DNA of 35,234 nt from Nitrosomonas sp. (GCF_019752415.1 NZ_JAIEME010000064.1:1-35234); one strand, 5' to 3'. Positions 24,834 through 35,172 are shown, counted from the stretch's first letter. Numbers and translations: made by a program. Notes: generated from the letters alone by a model not told the origin.

Positions 24834-26927
24834 ATGTCAAACCCATTACTTGATTTTTCTGGACTGCCTCGTTTTGCAGAAATAGAGGATGAGCATATTA
24901 CACCAGCCATCGATTTGCTTCTGAGAGAGAACCGTGCAGTAGTTGAAAAAGTACGTGGCGATGATCACCCACCCACCTGGCAAAATTTTGTACAACCAAT
25001 GGTAGATGCGAGTGAGCGATTGTCACGCACTTGGGGGCAGGTGTCGCACTTAAATGCGGTGATGAACAGCCCGCGGCTTCGGGAAATCTATAATGAGAAT
25101 CTTCCGATTATTACTCAGTTTTATGCCGAATTGTCTCAAGATTTGCTGTTATTTGAAAAGTTTAAACAGTTATGTGGAAGTAGGGAATTTGATCAATTGA
25201 CTCCAACGCGAAAACGAATTATAGAAAATGAATTGAGAGATTTTCGTTTAGGCGGTGCAGAATTGCCATCTGAAAAAAAACAGCGATTCTTACAAATCCA
25301 AGAAGAGCTATCGAGCTTATCTTCAATGTTTAATGATAATTTATTGGATGCTACGAATGCTTTTTCATTATTCATTGAGGATGCAGAAACTGTAGCGGGT
25401 ATCCCGGCCGATGTGTTACAGACAGCTAAGGAATTGGCTGCAGCAGATTCCAAGGCTGGTTGGAAATTCACCCTGCATATGCCATCGTATCTTCCGGTGT
25501 TGCAATATGCCGAGAATCGGGATTTTCGGGGAAAAATGTACCGTGCGTATGCCACCCGTGCCAGTGAGTTGGATAATCAGGCTGGAGCGGATAGGGATAA
25601 TATGCCGCTCATTAATAAGATATTGGCATTGCGCCTAGAGGCGGCGCAAATGCTTGGCTACGAGAATTTTGCTGAAGTTTCACTAGCAACAAAAATGGCG
25701 ACTTCTCCGCAGCAGGTTCTGGATTTTCTTGGGAAGTTAGCGGTTAAAGCAAAACCATATGCTGAGCGGGATTTGCAAGCGCTTCGGCAGTTTGCAGCAG
25801 AGAAGCTAGATTTGCCAGAACTGGAAGCTTGGGATTTGGCTTATGTTAGTGAAAAATTGCGTGAAGAACGCTATGCTTTTTCTGATCAGGAAATTAAACA
25901 ATACTTCCCAGAGGATAAAGTACTCGCAGGCATGTTTAAAGTAGTGGAGAAGCTATATGGTATCCGTATCGTTTCCACAGCGGCTTCAAGCAATATTCAG
26001 TGCTGGCACCCGGATGTAAAGTTTTTTGATATTCATGACGCCAATGGTCAACTAATCGGTCAATTTTATTTGGATCTCTATGCACGACCTACAAAACGGG
26101 GGGGTGCTTGGATGGCCGATGCCATTACACGCCGGCGAATTGAGAATCAGCAAACAGGAGTCCAAGCCATACAGATACCTGTTGCATATCTCACTTGTAA
26201 TTTTTCAGCACCTGTAACTATTAATCAACAGACCCGCCCGGCTTTATTTACCCATAATGAAGTGATCGTATTATTTCATGAGTTTGGTCATGGCTTGCAT
26301 CACCTGCTAACACAAGTTGAAGATTTAGGTGTGTCAGGTATTAATGGTGTTGAATGGGATGCGGTGGAACTGCCCAGCCAATTCATGGAGAATTTTTGCT
26401 GGGAATGGGATGTATTGACTGGGATGACGCAACATATTGATACAGGCGAATCACTCTCCAGAGACCTATTTGATAAAATGCTGAGAGCCAAGAATTTTCA
26501 GAGTGGGCTGCAGATGCTACGGCAGATTGAGTTCGCGCTTTTTGATATGCATGTGCATTTTGATTTTAAGCCAAATGGTGGCAAGACTGTGTTACAGTTA
26601 CTGAATGATATTCGCAGAGATGTTGCTGTAATTATTCCACCCGACTTTAATCGTTTCCCAAATAGTTTTGCGCATATTTTTGCGGGAGGCTATGCAGCGG
26701 GCTATTACAGTTATAAGTGGGCTGAAGTATTGTCAGCAGATGCCTACAGTATGTTTGAAGAAACCGCCACCGATGGAGTTGTCAATGCAGCGACCGGTTT
26801 GCATTTTCTTGAAGAGATTCTTGCAGTCGGAGGGAGCCGTTCGGCACTGGAGTCGTTTATCGCATTTCGGGGACGTGAACCTGAGTTAGACGCATTGCTG
26901 CGCCATAATGGGATGGAAACAGCCTGA
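24834..26927 (+). CDS. prlC: Oligopeptidase A (M3 family zinc peptidase)
   Basis: This 697-residue cytoplasmic metallopeptidase degrades short peptides, including cleaved signal peptides. The zinc motif HEFGHGLHH begins at residue 482 with both histidines and the glutamate present. The third ligand lies in the following GVEWDAVELPSQFMENF segment. FYLDLYARPTKRGGAW and FAHIFAGGYAAGYYSY are M3 hallmarks. The length matches E. coli OpdA. GGAG lies just before the ATG. It appears to be a single gene, with the pyrC' gene 74 bases upstream and a probable promoter for mlaA downstream. Confidence 0.95.
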   Translation: MSNPLLDFSGLPRFAEIEDEHITPAIDLLLRENRAVVEKVRGDDHPPTWQNFVQPMVDASERLSRTWGQVSHLNAVMNSPRLREIYNENLPIITQFYAELSQDLLLFEKFKQLCGSREFDQLTPTRKRIIENELRDFRLGGAELPSEKKQRFLQIQEELSSLSSMFNDNLLDATNAFSLFIEDAETVAGIPADVLQTAKELAAADSKAGWKFTLHMPSYLPVLQYAENRDFRGKMYRAYATRASELDNQAGADRDNMPLINKILALRLEAAQMLGYENFAEVSLATKMATSPQQVLDFLGKLAVKAKPYAERDLQALRQFAAEKLDLPELEAWDLAYVSEKLREERYAFSDQEIKQYFPEDKVLAGMFKVVEKLYGIRIVSTAASSNIQCWHPDVKFFDIHDANGQLIGQFYLDLYARPTKRGGAWMADAITRRRIENQQTGVQAIQIPVAYLTCNFSAPVTINQQTRPALFTHNEVIVLFHEFGHGLHHLLTQVEDLGVSGINGVEWDAVELPSQFMENFCWEWDVLTGMTQHIDTGESLSRDLFDKMLRAKNFQSGLQMLRQIEFALFDMHVHFDFKPNGGKTVLQLLNDIRRDVAVIIPPDFNRFPNSFAHIFAGGYAAGYYSYKWAEVLSADAYSMFEETATDGVVNAATGLHFLEEILAVGGSRSALESFIAFRGREPELDALLRHNGMETA

Positions 26928-26947
26928 ATGGAAAGGATTGTATGGTG

Positions 26948-26976
26948 TTGCTGACTAAAAATTCTTATATTATAAA
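26948..26976 (+). promoter_or_regulatory. Candidate sigma-70 promoter upstream of mlaA
   Basis: TTGCTG (26948-26953) and TATAAA (26971-26976) are separated by exactly 17 bases in an AT-rich gap. It lies about 134 bases before the mlaA start and immediately after the prlC stop. Nothing else within the 182-base gap stands out. Confidence 0.35.
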
Positions 26977-27109
26977 GTAGTAAGAGTATTTGTCGTATAT
27001 TCAAGACTTGATATTTGATTTATTAAAGGCTTTTTAATTTTTGCGTGTATTGAACCATTTTTATAAATGTGGCAAGATCCATTGAATTTTTACTAGAATA
27101 AATAAGAAC

Positions 27110-27874
27110 ATGATTAATATTATCCGTTTCAAAGCTATTGCTTGTCTGGTATTAAGTTTGTTATTAACCGGTTGTGCTTCAACGAAAACGAATAACCAGA
27201 ATGGCCCTTATGATCCTCTGGAACCCATGAATCGTGCTGTTTTTAATTTTAATGAAATGGTGTATGACAATGTTTTTGATCCGGTTGCCAGAGGTTATAA
27301 GAAGGTTACTCCCGACCCTGTCGAATTGGTCGTTGGGAATTTTTTCTCCAATCTAAATGATGTGGTGGTGATAACTAACTCTGTTCTTCAATTGAATTAT
27401 AAGAGTGCACTTGCCAGCAGTACACGATTATTGATTAATACCACCTTTGGTATATTCGGCTTGATAGATATTGCCAGTGATATCAGTGCAGCAAGCGATA
27501 TTAATCTTAATAAGCGTAATGAAGATTTTGGTCAGACACTGGGGCATTACGGTATCGGCAGTGGACCCTATATCGTACTGCCTTTGTTGGGACCAAGTTC
27601 CGCGCGTGATACGTTTGGACTCGCAGTTGATAGTTTCTTTATGGATCCCGTTACGCAAGGGGTAACAGGGGTTTTTATGAAAAATGTTGATTATATTAAT
27701 GAGGTGGCTCTTCGTTTGCCGGTTGCTACTGCAAGGACGATCAATGCACGGGCACAGTTTCTTGATGACGATAAAACTCTCGAAGAAGCTGCATTGGATA
27801 AGTATGAATTCACGCGTGACGCCTATTTACAAAGACGTACTAGCTTAGTGAACAATAGTAGTGAGGCTAAATAA
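27110..27874 (+). CDS. mlaA: MlaA (VacJ) family outer-membrane lipoprotein
   Basis: MlaA removes mislocated phospholipids from the outer leaflet of the outer membrane and passes them to the Mla pathway. A lipobox (LLTGC, C22) ends a 21-residue signal peptide. The family marker DPLEPMNRAVFNFNE follows, then GHYGIGSGPYIVLPLLGPSSARDTFG in two parts. At 254 residues it has the normal size. The other mla genes are not in this window. A strong terminator lies 100 bases after the stop, so it is probably monocistronic. Confidence 0.93.
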   Translation: MINIIRFKAIACLVLSLLLTGCASTKTNNQNGPYDPLEPMNRAVFNFNEMVYDNVFDPVARGYKKVTPDPVELVVGNFFSNLNDVVVITNSVLQLNYKSALASSTRLLINTTFGIFGLIDIASDISAASDINLNKRNEDFGQTLGHYGIGSGPYIVLPLLGPSSARDTFGLAVDSFFMDPVTQGVTGVFMKNVDYINEVALRLPVATARTINARAQFLDDDKTLEEAALDKYEFTRDAYLQRRTSLVNNSSEAK

Positions 27875-27974
27875 GAAATACCGAAGCTGATTCTGGTCTT
27901 CAACATTGCTAACTTTTGAAGTAATTGGTATAGCATTCCTTATTATAGGCATTGTGATAGGCAGATTAAATAAA

Positions 27975-28024
27975 GCACATTGATTGATGGAAAATTTTTC
28001 CTAAATCAATGTGCATATTTTTTT
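27975..28024 (+). terminator. Rho-independent terminator after mlaA
   Basis: GCACATTGATT (27975-27985) pairs perfectly with AATCAATGTGC (28004-28014). The 18-base spacer can itself pair (GGAAA with TTTCC), and the stem is followed by a run of T ending at 28024. It separates mlaA from the rubredoxin gene. Confidence 0.85.
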
Positions 28025-28053
28025 ATCAATTCAGATAAAGAAAGTGAAAATAG

Positions 28054-28218
28054 ATGAAAAGATTCCAATGTAATATATGCGGATTTGTTTATGATGAATC
28101 AACTGGTGATCCAGAGCATGGTATTAAAGCAGGTACGCGGTGGGAAGATATTCTGGAAGATTGGACCTGTCCTGAATGCGGAGTGAGTAAAACTGATTTT
28201 GAAATGGTGGAAGTCTAA
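28054..28218 (+). CDS. Rubredoxin
   Basis: This 54-residue electron carrier binds one iron through four cysteines: C6 and C9 (CNICGFVYD), and C39 and C42 (DWTCPECG). The linker [15 protein letters not shown] is typical of rubredoxins. Its stop codon TAA shares one base with the ATG of the reductase gene (TAATG), so the two are translationally coupled. Together they could deliver electrons from NAD(P)H to an oxygenase or a peroxide/oxygen-scavenging enzyme; the acceptor is not in this window. Confidence 0.95.
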   Translation: MKRFQCNICGFVYDESTGDPEHGIKAGTRWEDILEDWTCPECGVSKTDFEMVEV

Positions 28219-29369
28219 TGGTTAATCCGGTGGTGATTGTAGGAAGCGGATTGGCCGGTTATGCGGTGGCGCGTGAGTTACGTAAACTGAAAGCTGAGCT
28301 TCCCATCGTTATGATATCTGCCGATCATGGCGGCTTTTATTCCAAACCGATGTTGTCAAATGCTTTATCGTCTGGTAAAAATCCTGAGTCCATTCTGAAT
28401 AGCGATGCTGTTCAAATGGCATCACAACTGAAAATTACTATCCGCCCGCATTGCCGTGTGACGGCTATTGATCAACCTGGGGGTGCAGTGATATTGGTTG
28501 GCGGTGAAAAAATATTTTATGATCAACTGGTTCTAGCATTAGGTGCTGATCAAGTGAGTTTGCCATTATCGGGAGATGGTGTGGCAAAAATACTAACTAT
28601 TAACGATCTCGATGATTATAAGAAATTTCGTGATGCACTGGTTGGGAAAAAACGAGTCAGTATTATTGGAGCAGGTTTGATAGGTTGTGAATTTGCCAAC
28701 GATCTGGCAACTACTGGCTACCATGTCGATGTGATAGATATCAGCGCTCAGCCGCTAGGCCGTCTTTTGCCGTCTGCGGGGGGTATTTTTATACAGAAAA
28801 AATTGGAAGCATCGGGTGTGGTTTTCCATTTAAATGCTTCAACACAATCGATTGATCAGGTACGCGATGGTTTATGCGTAACGTTTGCAAATGATGCATC
28901 GATCGAAACCGATATTGTGTTGTCCGCTGTGGGATTGCGCCCACGCACGCAACTTGCCGCAGCAGCGGGCATTCCGGTTAATCGGGGTATTCTGGTCAAT
29001 CGCTTGCTGCAAACTCAGTTTAGTAATATTTTTGCTCTGGGTGATTGTGCGGAAGTTGAAGGAAAAGTTTTACCTTTTGTGATGCCGATTACGCACGCAG
29101 CTCGAGCTTTAGCGGCAACACTCTCAGGTAATCCAACCCCAGTCTTTTATCCAGCAATGCCAGTAATCGTAAAAACACCGGCATGCTTAACAGTAGTTTC
29201 GCCGCCGGATTTTAGTATCCAGGGAGAGTGGCATGTAGATGCTGATAAAGATGGTGTAAAAGCACTTTATCGGGATGAAACCGGAAATTTACTAGGTTAT
29301 GCATTATTGGGTGCGGCGACTAAGGAAAAAAATAATCTTACTGCCCAGTTACCTCCTGTATTGATGTAA
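28218..29369 (+). CDS. Rubredoxin--NAD(+) reductase (FAD-dependent pyridine nucleotide-disulfide fold)
   Basis: This 383-residue flavoprotein has the FAD loop VIVGSGLAGYAVARELRK at the N-terminus, the NAD(P) loop VSIIGAGLIGCEFANDL near 150, and the FAD-ribityl motif NIFALGDCAEV near 275. There is no redox CxxC, as expected for rubredoxin or ferredoxin reductases. The start overlaps the rubredoxin stop by one base. The immediate rubredoxin partner makes the assignment firm, though the terminal oxidase is unknown. Confidence 0.9.
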   Translation: MVNPVVIVGSGLAGYAVARELRKLKAELPIVMISADHGGFYSKPMLSNALSSGKNPESILNSDAVQMASQLKITIRPHCRVTAIDQPGGAVILVGGEKIFYDQLVLALGADQVSLPLSGDGVAKILTINDLDDYKKFRDALVGKKRVSIIGAGLIGCEFANDLATTGYHVDVIDISAQPLGRLLPSAGGIFIQKKLEASGVVFHLNASTQSIDQVRDGLCVTFANDASIETDIVLSAVGLRPRTQLAAAAGIPVNRGILVNRLLQTQFSNIFALGDCAEVEGKVLPFVMPITHAARALAATLSGNPTPVFYPAMPVIVKTPACLTVVSPPDFSIQGEWHVDADKDGVKALYRDETGNLLGYALLGAATKEKNNLTAQLPPVLM

Positions 29370-29439
29370 GAAACTTTTTTTCTTTCTGGTAACCAGTTTT
29401 TTAATTGGCTGTTAATATAAATACTGTGTATTTGTAACG

Positions 29440-30051
29440 ATGAAATTTTTATTTGATCTTTTTCCGGTTATTTTATTTTTCTTGGCTTTTAAGCTGTATG
29501 ATATTTTTATTGCAACCGCTGTTGCTATCGTGGCAGCGATTGTGCAGATTGGTTGGCTTTGGTTCCGTCGTCGTCAAGTGGATAAGATGATGTGGATAAA
29601 TCTGGCTGTTATTGTAGTTTTTGGTGGCGCTACATTAATATCCCAAGATGAAACATTTATTAAATGGAAACCAACAGTACTGTATTGGCTCATTGCAACT
29701 GTTTTGCTGTTATCGAATCTAATTTTCAGAAAAAACTTAATTCAGACAATGCTAGAAAAGCAGATTGTTGTACCATCGTTTGTTTGGAACAGGCTCAATC
29801 TGAGTTGGGTTAGTTTCTTTCTAACAATGGGCTGTATCAATCTTTATGTCGCATTTAGTTTTTCGGTAGATACATGGGTTACATTCAAATTATTTGGGGC
29901 TACAGGATTAATGCTTGTTTTTATAATAGTGCAAATGATGATGATCGGAAAATATCTGAAGGATATGCAGCCAGCAGTAGTTGAAAATGTAACTGTCAAT
30001 GAGCTAGATAGTTTGGAAAAAATAGAAAATAAGGCGAGTAAAGAGAGATGA
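29440..30051 (+). CDS. yciB: YciB-type inner-membrane septation protein A
   Basis: This 203-residue protein has about five membrane segments and matches the YciB (formerly IspZ) family, an inner-membrane protein tied to septation and envelope integrity. The opening [20 protein letters not shown] and the [14 protein letters not shown] loop are diagnostic, as is [13 protein letters not shown]. It overlaps the YciI gene by 4 bases (ATGA). Confidence 0.93.
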   Translation: MKFLFDLFPVILFFLAFKLYDIFIATAVAIVAAIVQIGWLWFRRRQVDKMMWINLAVIVVFGGATLISQDETFIKWKPTVLYWLIATVLLLSNLIFRKNLIQTMLEKQIVVPSFVWNRLNLSWVSFFLTMGCINLYVAFSFSVDTWVTFKLFGATGLMLVFIIVQMMMIGKYLKDMQPAVVENVTVNELDSLEKIENKASKER

Positions 30052-30353
30052 TGCTTTACGTCATAAATGGTGAAGATGTGCCGAACAGCCTAGAAAAAAG
30101 AATGGCAGTGCGTCCAGAACACTTAAAAAGAATTCAAGCATTACAAGAGGAAGGGCGGCTAATTCTAGCAGGTCCTTACCCCTCTATCGATAGCCAAGAC
30201 CCGGGATCGGCAGGTTTCTCAGGCAGTCTGATTGTGGCAGAGTTTGAATCCCTGGAATCAGCACAAGCTTGGGCGGATGCAGATCCTTATGTTAGCTCAG
30301 GCGTTTACCGGAAAGTGGCTGTTAAACCTTTTAAAAAGGTATTGCCTGCATAA
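30048..30353 (+). CDS. YciI family protein
   Basis: This 101-residue ferredoxin-like protein matches the YciI family, small cytoplasmic proteins of uncertain catalytic role. The conserved [22 protein letters not shown] region includes a histidine, and [22 protein letters not shown] is characteristic. Its start overlaps the yciB stop; a second ATG three bases on is possible. The yciB-yciI pairing is common in proteobacteria. Confidence 0.92.
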   Translation: MMLYVINGEDVPNSLEKRMAVRPEHLKRIQALQEEGRLILAGPYPSIDSQDPGSAGFSGSLIVAEFESLESAQAWADADPYVSSGVYRKVAVKPFKKVLPA

Positions 30354-30511
30354 GGCGATTGTAATTGTACTTCTCTTAATAGTTTCAAGTTGTTTCAATG
30401 TAAATGGTGGTATGTAAAGATTCACGTCTATTCAGTTAAGGCGTATACTTTCTTTCGGCGATATATTCTGGCGAATATAAATTTTATCCAAATCTCAAAA
30501 AAGGAAATTCC

Positions 30512-31306
30512 ATGCGTTTGACGAAATTTTCACAAGTAATGGTAGTTAGTATTCTGGGCTTGGTTGCCCTATCAGCTCAAGCTCAGTCGACAGGCGTTGT
30601 AGCTAAAGTGAATGGTGTGGCAATTCCGCAATCGCGCCTGGAATTGATGGTGAAAGCGAATGTTGCGCAGGGCCAGCCAGATGGTCCGGAAATGAGAAAG
30701 GCTTTGCGTGAAAATCTAATTGCAGAAGAGATTCTCGCGCAAGAAGCGACCAAAAAGAAACTGGATAAGGATCCAGAAGTGATTGCGCAACTTGAATTAT
30801 CTCGCCAAGCAGTCCTAGTCAGAGCATTCCAAGCGGATTACATAAAGAGTAATGCAGTTAATGATGATACTTTACGTAAAGAATATGAAGTTCTGAAAGT
30901 GCAGATGGGTGATAAAGAATATAAAGCGCGACATATTCTAGTGGAAAGCGAAAGTGTAGCCCGGGATATTATCGCTAGTCTCAAGAAAGGTGCTAATTTT
31001 GCCAAAATTGCTGAGGAAAAATCTATAGATGATGGTAGCAAGGAAAATGGTGGTGAACTTAACTGGAGTCCACCAGCAGCTTATGTCAGACCTTTTTCTG
31101 AAGCACTGGTGAAATTATCGAAAGGTGGATTGACAGAACAACCCGTGCAGACTTCTTTCGGCTGGCATGTAATCCAATTAATGGATATACGGGCAATGGA
31201 AGTCCCAGCGTTTGAGGAAGTAAAACAGAATATACAGCAACGGGTATTACAACGTGAATTCGCGACGGTTGTACAAGATTTACGCAGTAAAGCAAAAGTA
31301 GAATAA
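30512..31306 (+). CDS. Periplasmic parvulin-type peptidyl-prolyl isomerase
   Basis: This 264-residue protein has a signal peptide (about 24 residues, ending AQA) and an N-terminal SurA-like helical region. A parvulin domain spans about 140-235, with YKARHILVESE, FAKIAEEKSIDDGSKENGG-type loop and FGWHVIQLMD present. It probably folds or chaperones exported proteins. AAGGAAA lies 7 bases before the ATG. A convergent alanine racemase gene begins its end 52 bases after the stop. Confidence 0.9.
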   Translation: MRLTKFSQVMVVSILGLVALSAQAQSTGVVAKVNGVAIPQSRLELMVKANVAQGQPDGPEMRKALRENLIAEEILAQEATKKKLDKDPEVIAQLELSRQAVLVRAFQADYIKSNAVNDDTLRKEYEVLKVQMGDKEYKARHILVESESVARDIIASLKKGANFAKIAEEKSIDDGSKENGGELNWSPPAAYVRPFSEALVKLSKGGLTEQPVQTSFGWHVIQLMDIRAMEVPAFEEVKQNIQQRVLQREFATVVQDLRSKAKVE

Positions 31307-31358
31307 TACCCTATCATTCTGTGTTTATACCCGGTAGGTCGGATTGTAGAATTGTGTT

Positions 31359-32435
31359 CTATATTGAAACAATCCTTTCTACTCGTGGTGCTAATGCACA
31401 CAGTAGCTCATAGCTAGTTGTTTCAGCATTGTGAGCTACTTCATCAACAGATACTTCCTCGCCCCAGAGAATAACCGAGCTATTTAGCCCTGCATTTTCA
31501 ATGCCCGTCAGGTCTACGGCAAGCATGTCCATCGATACTCTACCTAATAATCGGCTACGTTGATTATTTACCAACACGGGTGTGTTTGTCGGTGCGTGAC
31601 GTGGGTATCCATCTGCATAGCCGCATGCAACGATACCGATGCGCATTGGATGATCAGCCTGGAAAAGACCGTGATAACCGACTCTATCCCCGGTTTTTAA
31701 ATCATGTATCGCAATGATTTTACTTGACAGTGTCATAGCTGGTTGCAGATTAAGCTCTAGTGCTGTTTTGTCCGGGAATGGCGAAGCACCATACAGCATG
31801 ATACCGGGGCGAACCCAGTCGCTATGGGTTTCTGGGTAGCGGATGATCGCTGCTGAGTTTGCGAGTGAATGCGGATAACTGTACCCTTTAGTAACTGCCT
31901 CAAAGCATTTCAATTGCTGTGTCACACTTTCTGCCTCCGCAGGATCATCAGCGCAGGCAAAATGTGTCATCAATGTGATTCGATTTTTATATTGATTCCC
32001 GGTCAGCTTCTTGATTGTTTGTGGAAGTTGTTCAAGTGCTAATCCCAAACGATTCATGCCAGTATTGATTTTTATGAATAAATCTAGCTTGTGATATTTA
32101 GAATCTGACAACATAACAATTTGCTCAGGATGGTGAATAACAGCGCTGAGTTGGTACTGCTCAAATAGTGCCAATTCTTCTGTAGAGAAGAAGCCCTCCA
32201 GAAGTAGGATAGGCTGTCGATAACCGGCATCGCGTAAACATATTGCGGCATCAAGTTCTAAGAGTGCAAATCCATCAGCATCTTTTAGAGCATTGGCAGC
32301 GTGGAGTAATCCATGACCATAGGCATTTGCCTTAAGAATTGCCATGATGCGTGCGTGTGGGGCATATTGACGTACTATAACCAGGTTATGTGCCAAAGCA
32401 GAGAGGTTTATAAAAGCTTGGGTAGGGCGTGGCAT
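31359..32435 (-). CDS. alr: Alanine racemase
   Basis: This 358-residue PLP enzyme makes D-alanine for peptidoglycan. The PLP lysine is K35 in AILKANAYGHG, and the second catalytic base is Y254 in RVGYHGLF. The TGMNRLGL and WVRPGIMLYGASPF motifs are intact. Length is normal. It is divergent from lplT across 256 bases. Confidence 0.95.
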   Translation of the reverse strand: MPRPTQAFINLSALAHNLVIVRQYAPHARIMAILKANAYGHGLLHAANALKDADGFALLELDAAICLRDAGYRQPILLLEGFFSTEELALFEQYQLSAVIHHPEQIVMLSDSKYHKLDLFIKINTGMNRLGLALEQLPQTIKKLTGNQYKNRITLMTHFACADDPAEAESVTQQLKCFEAVTKGYSYPHSLANSAAIIRYPETHSDWVRPGIMLYGASPFPDKTALELNLQPAMTLSSKIIAIHDLKTGDRVGYHGLFQADHPMRIGIVACGYADGYPRHAPTNTPVLVNNQRSRLLGRVSMDMLAVDLTGIENAGLNSSVILWGEEVSVDEVAHNAETTSYELLCALAPRVERIVSI

Positions 32436-32691
32436 TAATTTATGTTCAGGGTATAAGCAGATACGAGTAAGACTCTCAGGTTTTTTATAATAATCTAAAT
32501 TTGGTTGGCTGATTCAGTTTTTATGCGGTGATAGTTTAATTATCTAACCAGCATGATATGCTAACCTGGCGTTCGCATTTGAATTATTGATTTTTAGAAA
32601 TTCATATCAGTAATTTTTGCCTATGTGACTGAAAAAAAAGAATGACTTAATAACTGACGGTTTTAGAAAAATAAACTTACAAGGAAATAGA
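32436..32691. other. Divergent alr/lplT intergenic region
   Basis: This AT-rich 256-base gap must serve both genes. It has a short palindrome AGCATGATATGCT (32550-32562) flanked by two direct CTAACC words. These could be an operator, but the match to any known site is not evident. No open reading frame of note is present. Confidence 0.35.
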
Positions 32692-33966
32692 TTGGAACGC
32701 GGTTTTTACACCATTATGGCGGCGCAATTTTTCTCTTCTTTGGCAGATAATGCGTTGCTGGTTGTGGCGATTGCATTATTAATTGATCTGCATGCGCCCG
32801 CCTATTTAACGCCTATGCTGAAGTTTGTCTTTGTGTTGCTCTACGTCATCCTTGCTCCTTTTGTTGGTGCATTTGCAGATGCTATGCCAAAAGGACGCGT
32901 CATGTTTATTAGCAATACTATTAAAATCATAGGTTGCGGATTATTATTTATCGCTGCGCACCAATATTTCGCTATGGCTGCCTATGCGGTTGTAGGTCTA
33001 GGCGCAGCAGCTTATTCACCTGCAAAATATGGCATATTGACGGAATTATTGCCGCCGGAAAAACTGGTGATCGCGAATGGATGGATTGAAGGATTAACGG
33101 TGACATCCATCGTATTAGGTACTGTAATGGGCGGTATTCTGATTACGCCGGCTGTTGCAAATGTATTAATGGAATTCGATTTTCCTGTTATTGAAACAGG
33201 CATTGATAGTGCACTAGAAAGCAGTATTTTTTTGATAGCCATCATTTATGCTGTTGCAGCGTTATTTAATCTGTACATTCCAAATACAGGGGTAGATCAT
33301 CGTATTCCAAATAAGAATCCATTTTATCTGATTCATGAGTTTGCTCATTGTATAAAGCTGCTGTGGACGGACAAACTTGGACAAATATCGCTTGCAGTGA
33401 CAACTTTGTTCTGGGGAGCGGGTGCAACGCTACAGTTCATTGTATTGAAATGGGCGGAAGTGGCACTGAACTATCCACTCAATCAAGCCGCGCAACTTCA
33501 GGGCGTGGTTGCTGTGGGAATCGCTATCGGCGCTATTATGGCGGCTCGATGGATCTCGTTGAGGCATTCAGTAAAAGTGATTCCACTGGGCATTGCGATG
33601 GGTATAGTTGTGATGGCTATGATTCTAGTAAAAGATTTGTGGATCGCGATTGTTTTGCTGATGTTGATTGGCGGATTAGCCGGATTTTTCGTGGTGCCAA
33701 TGAATGCTTTGTTGCAACATCGCGGACATATCTTGATGGGAGCAGGGCATTCCATAGCAGTGCAGAATTTCAATGAGAATTTAAGTATCCTCACGATGCT
33801 GTCACTGTATGCCGTGCTGATATTACTGGAAGTGCATATCTATACGGTTATCGTCGCTTTTGGATTATTTGTATCGGTTATGATGGCGTTGATCAGAAAA
33901 TGGCATCTGCTCAATCAAAGTAAAGAAGATTCACTGCATTTGATTGGTGCAAGGAAGATACATTAA
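32692..33966 (+). CDS. lplT: Lysophospholipid transporter LplT
   Basis: LplT is a 12-helix MFS flippase that brings lysophospholipids to the inner leaflet for re-acylation. The opening MERGFYTIMAAQFFSSLADN and GAFADAMPKGRVMFISN are diagnostic. The start is TTG 32692, supported by AAGGAAA 5-11 bases upstream; the next ATG, at 32716, would remove conserved residues. At 424 residues it is slightly longer than E. coli LplT. In E. coli lplT lies next to aas (acyltransferase/acyl-ACP synthetase); no such gene is seen here. Confidence 0.92.
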   Translation: MERGFYTIMAAQFFSSLADNALLVVAIALLIDLHAPAYLTPMLKFVFVLLYVILAPFVGAFADAMPKGRVMFISNTIKIIGCGLLFIAAHQYFAMAAYAVVGLGAAAYSPAKYGILTELLPPEKLVIANGWIEGLTVTSIVLGTVMGGILITPAVANVLMEFDFPVIETGIDSALESSIFLIAIIYAVAALFNLYIPNTGVDHRIPNKNPFYLIHEFAHCIKLLWTDKLGQISLAVTTLFWGAGATLQFIVLKWAEVALNYPLNQAAQLQGVVAVGIAIGAIMAARWISLRHSVKVIPLGIAMGIVVMAMILVKDLWIAIVLLMLIGGLAGFFVVPMNALLQHRGHILMGAGHSIAVQNFNENLSILTMLSLYAVLILLEVHIYTVIVAFGLFVSVMMALIRKWHLLNQSKEDSLHLIGARKIH

Positions 33967-34078
33967 TTATTGAATCGGCTATTAAATTGTGTGATTTCTC
34001 AAGTTCAGAAAGATCGGGATTATGCATTCCTATTAAATATGTCAAACCATACTGTGTGTAGTTGTTAAAGATCAGTCT

Positions 34079-35150
34079 ATGTCTGTTTCGATCAAGGTAG
34101 AACGCAGTCAATTGCTTGAACGTTATCAGCAATCTACTCCAGCGGAGCAGGCTGTGCAGTCAATTTGTCGGCTGTAGCTTGGGGAGGGCTCAGCAAATCG
34201 CAAATCACAACACCATTGAGCAAGATTCTAAGCGCTGATGAAGCAGCCAAAATCAAGCTGGAGTTGCTGCAGCGCAATGGTCTGTGATCGAAGTCAATAG
34301 ATCATTGTGGAGTAGTCACGGTCTAAGGTGTAACAGGCTCATCGCCGAACCGGTAACGCGCAAACTCGTCGCGAATGGAACTTTCGGACAACTATGTCGA
34401 ACTGGTGCGCCTCGCCTCGCCTTTGCAAGCAACCTATCAGAAAGCCGCCAAAGGCGATTTCCAGTTTCGCAACAATGACGAACTGATTCGGGAAGTGCGC
34501 ATTGGTATTTATCGGGCGGACGAGCTCTACATTGAACGCTTATTCGCAATGTTGGAACGGCTGAAGTATTCCTACTGGAATGGCCTTCCTCAACGCTGGC
34601 CCGACCCCATGCCGATTTATGCGATGGTTTGCGACAATCCTTTCGAGCGTGAATGGTTCGTGCGCTTGCCTGCAAAAATCAGAGAACCGGCTCTGCCGTT
34701 AATCCTGTTGCAGCAGGCGGGAAGCTGGAGATTAGAGGCAGAGGCCTTCGATCTGTTATGCGAAACGTGCGAGGGATCAACTGCCCCTGAAGATTGGCAA
34801 TTTTGCATGGCACTGATCTCTATTTTAAGAGGTGAGATGCAAGCCGCACAGGCCGCGCTGTCCCGTTGCCAGGCCGGCTACCGGGAGCGCGCTTGTTGGG
34901 GATTACTCTTTCTGCTGAAAGAGATCAAGACAATGCCTTGCAATATTATCGGGAAGGATTAAGCCTATTACGCAAGGAGAACGGCAGGCGTAAGGTATTC
35001 TTTCCGGGCGTTTTGGGATTTTTCTTTGTGTTGGGTCTGCTTCAGCGCAACCAAACAGGCGATATGGAGGAGGCCAAGAAACTTCTGGAGATGATCCCAG
35101 AAGATCTGAGGTATGCTGATTTTCATGGAGTCCGAAGTTTCATAAAATGA
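34079..35150 (+). pseudogene. Frameshifted remnant of a helicase-like (SNF2/DEAD-type N-terminal region) protein
   Basis: Reading begins at ATG 34079 (MSVSIKVERSQLLERYQQ) and must change frame near 34160 (to VNLSAVAWGGLSKSQITTP), near 34286 (to IEVNRSLWSSHGL, then LIAEPVTRKLVANG), near 34375 (to ELSDNYVELVRLASPLQATY, then ELIREVRIGIYRADELY), and again near 34920 (to ERDQDNALQYYREGLSLLR). It ends at TGA 35148-35150. The helical, repeat-like text and the REVRIGIYRAD segment resemble, from memory, the long N-terminal part of bacterial SNF2-type helicases; this is not certain. The helicase core is absent, and an insertion-sequence reading frame begins 23 bases after the last stop. At least four frameshifts show it is not functional. 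Confidence 0.6.
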
Positions 35151-35172
35151 AGACATGAAATGGAGGATGAAG

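Noticed and set aside
33348..33776. 142-residue alternative-frame open reading inside lplT
   Set aside because: Out-of-frame shadow of the transporter; composition is rich in Ser, Gly and Cys with no family pattern.
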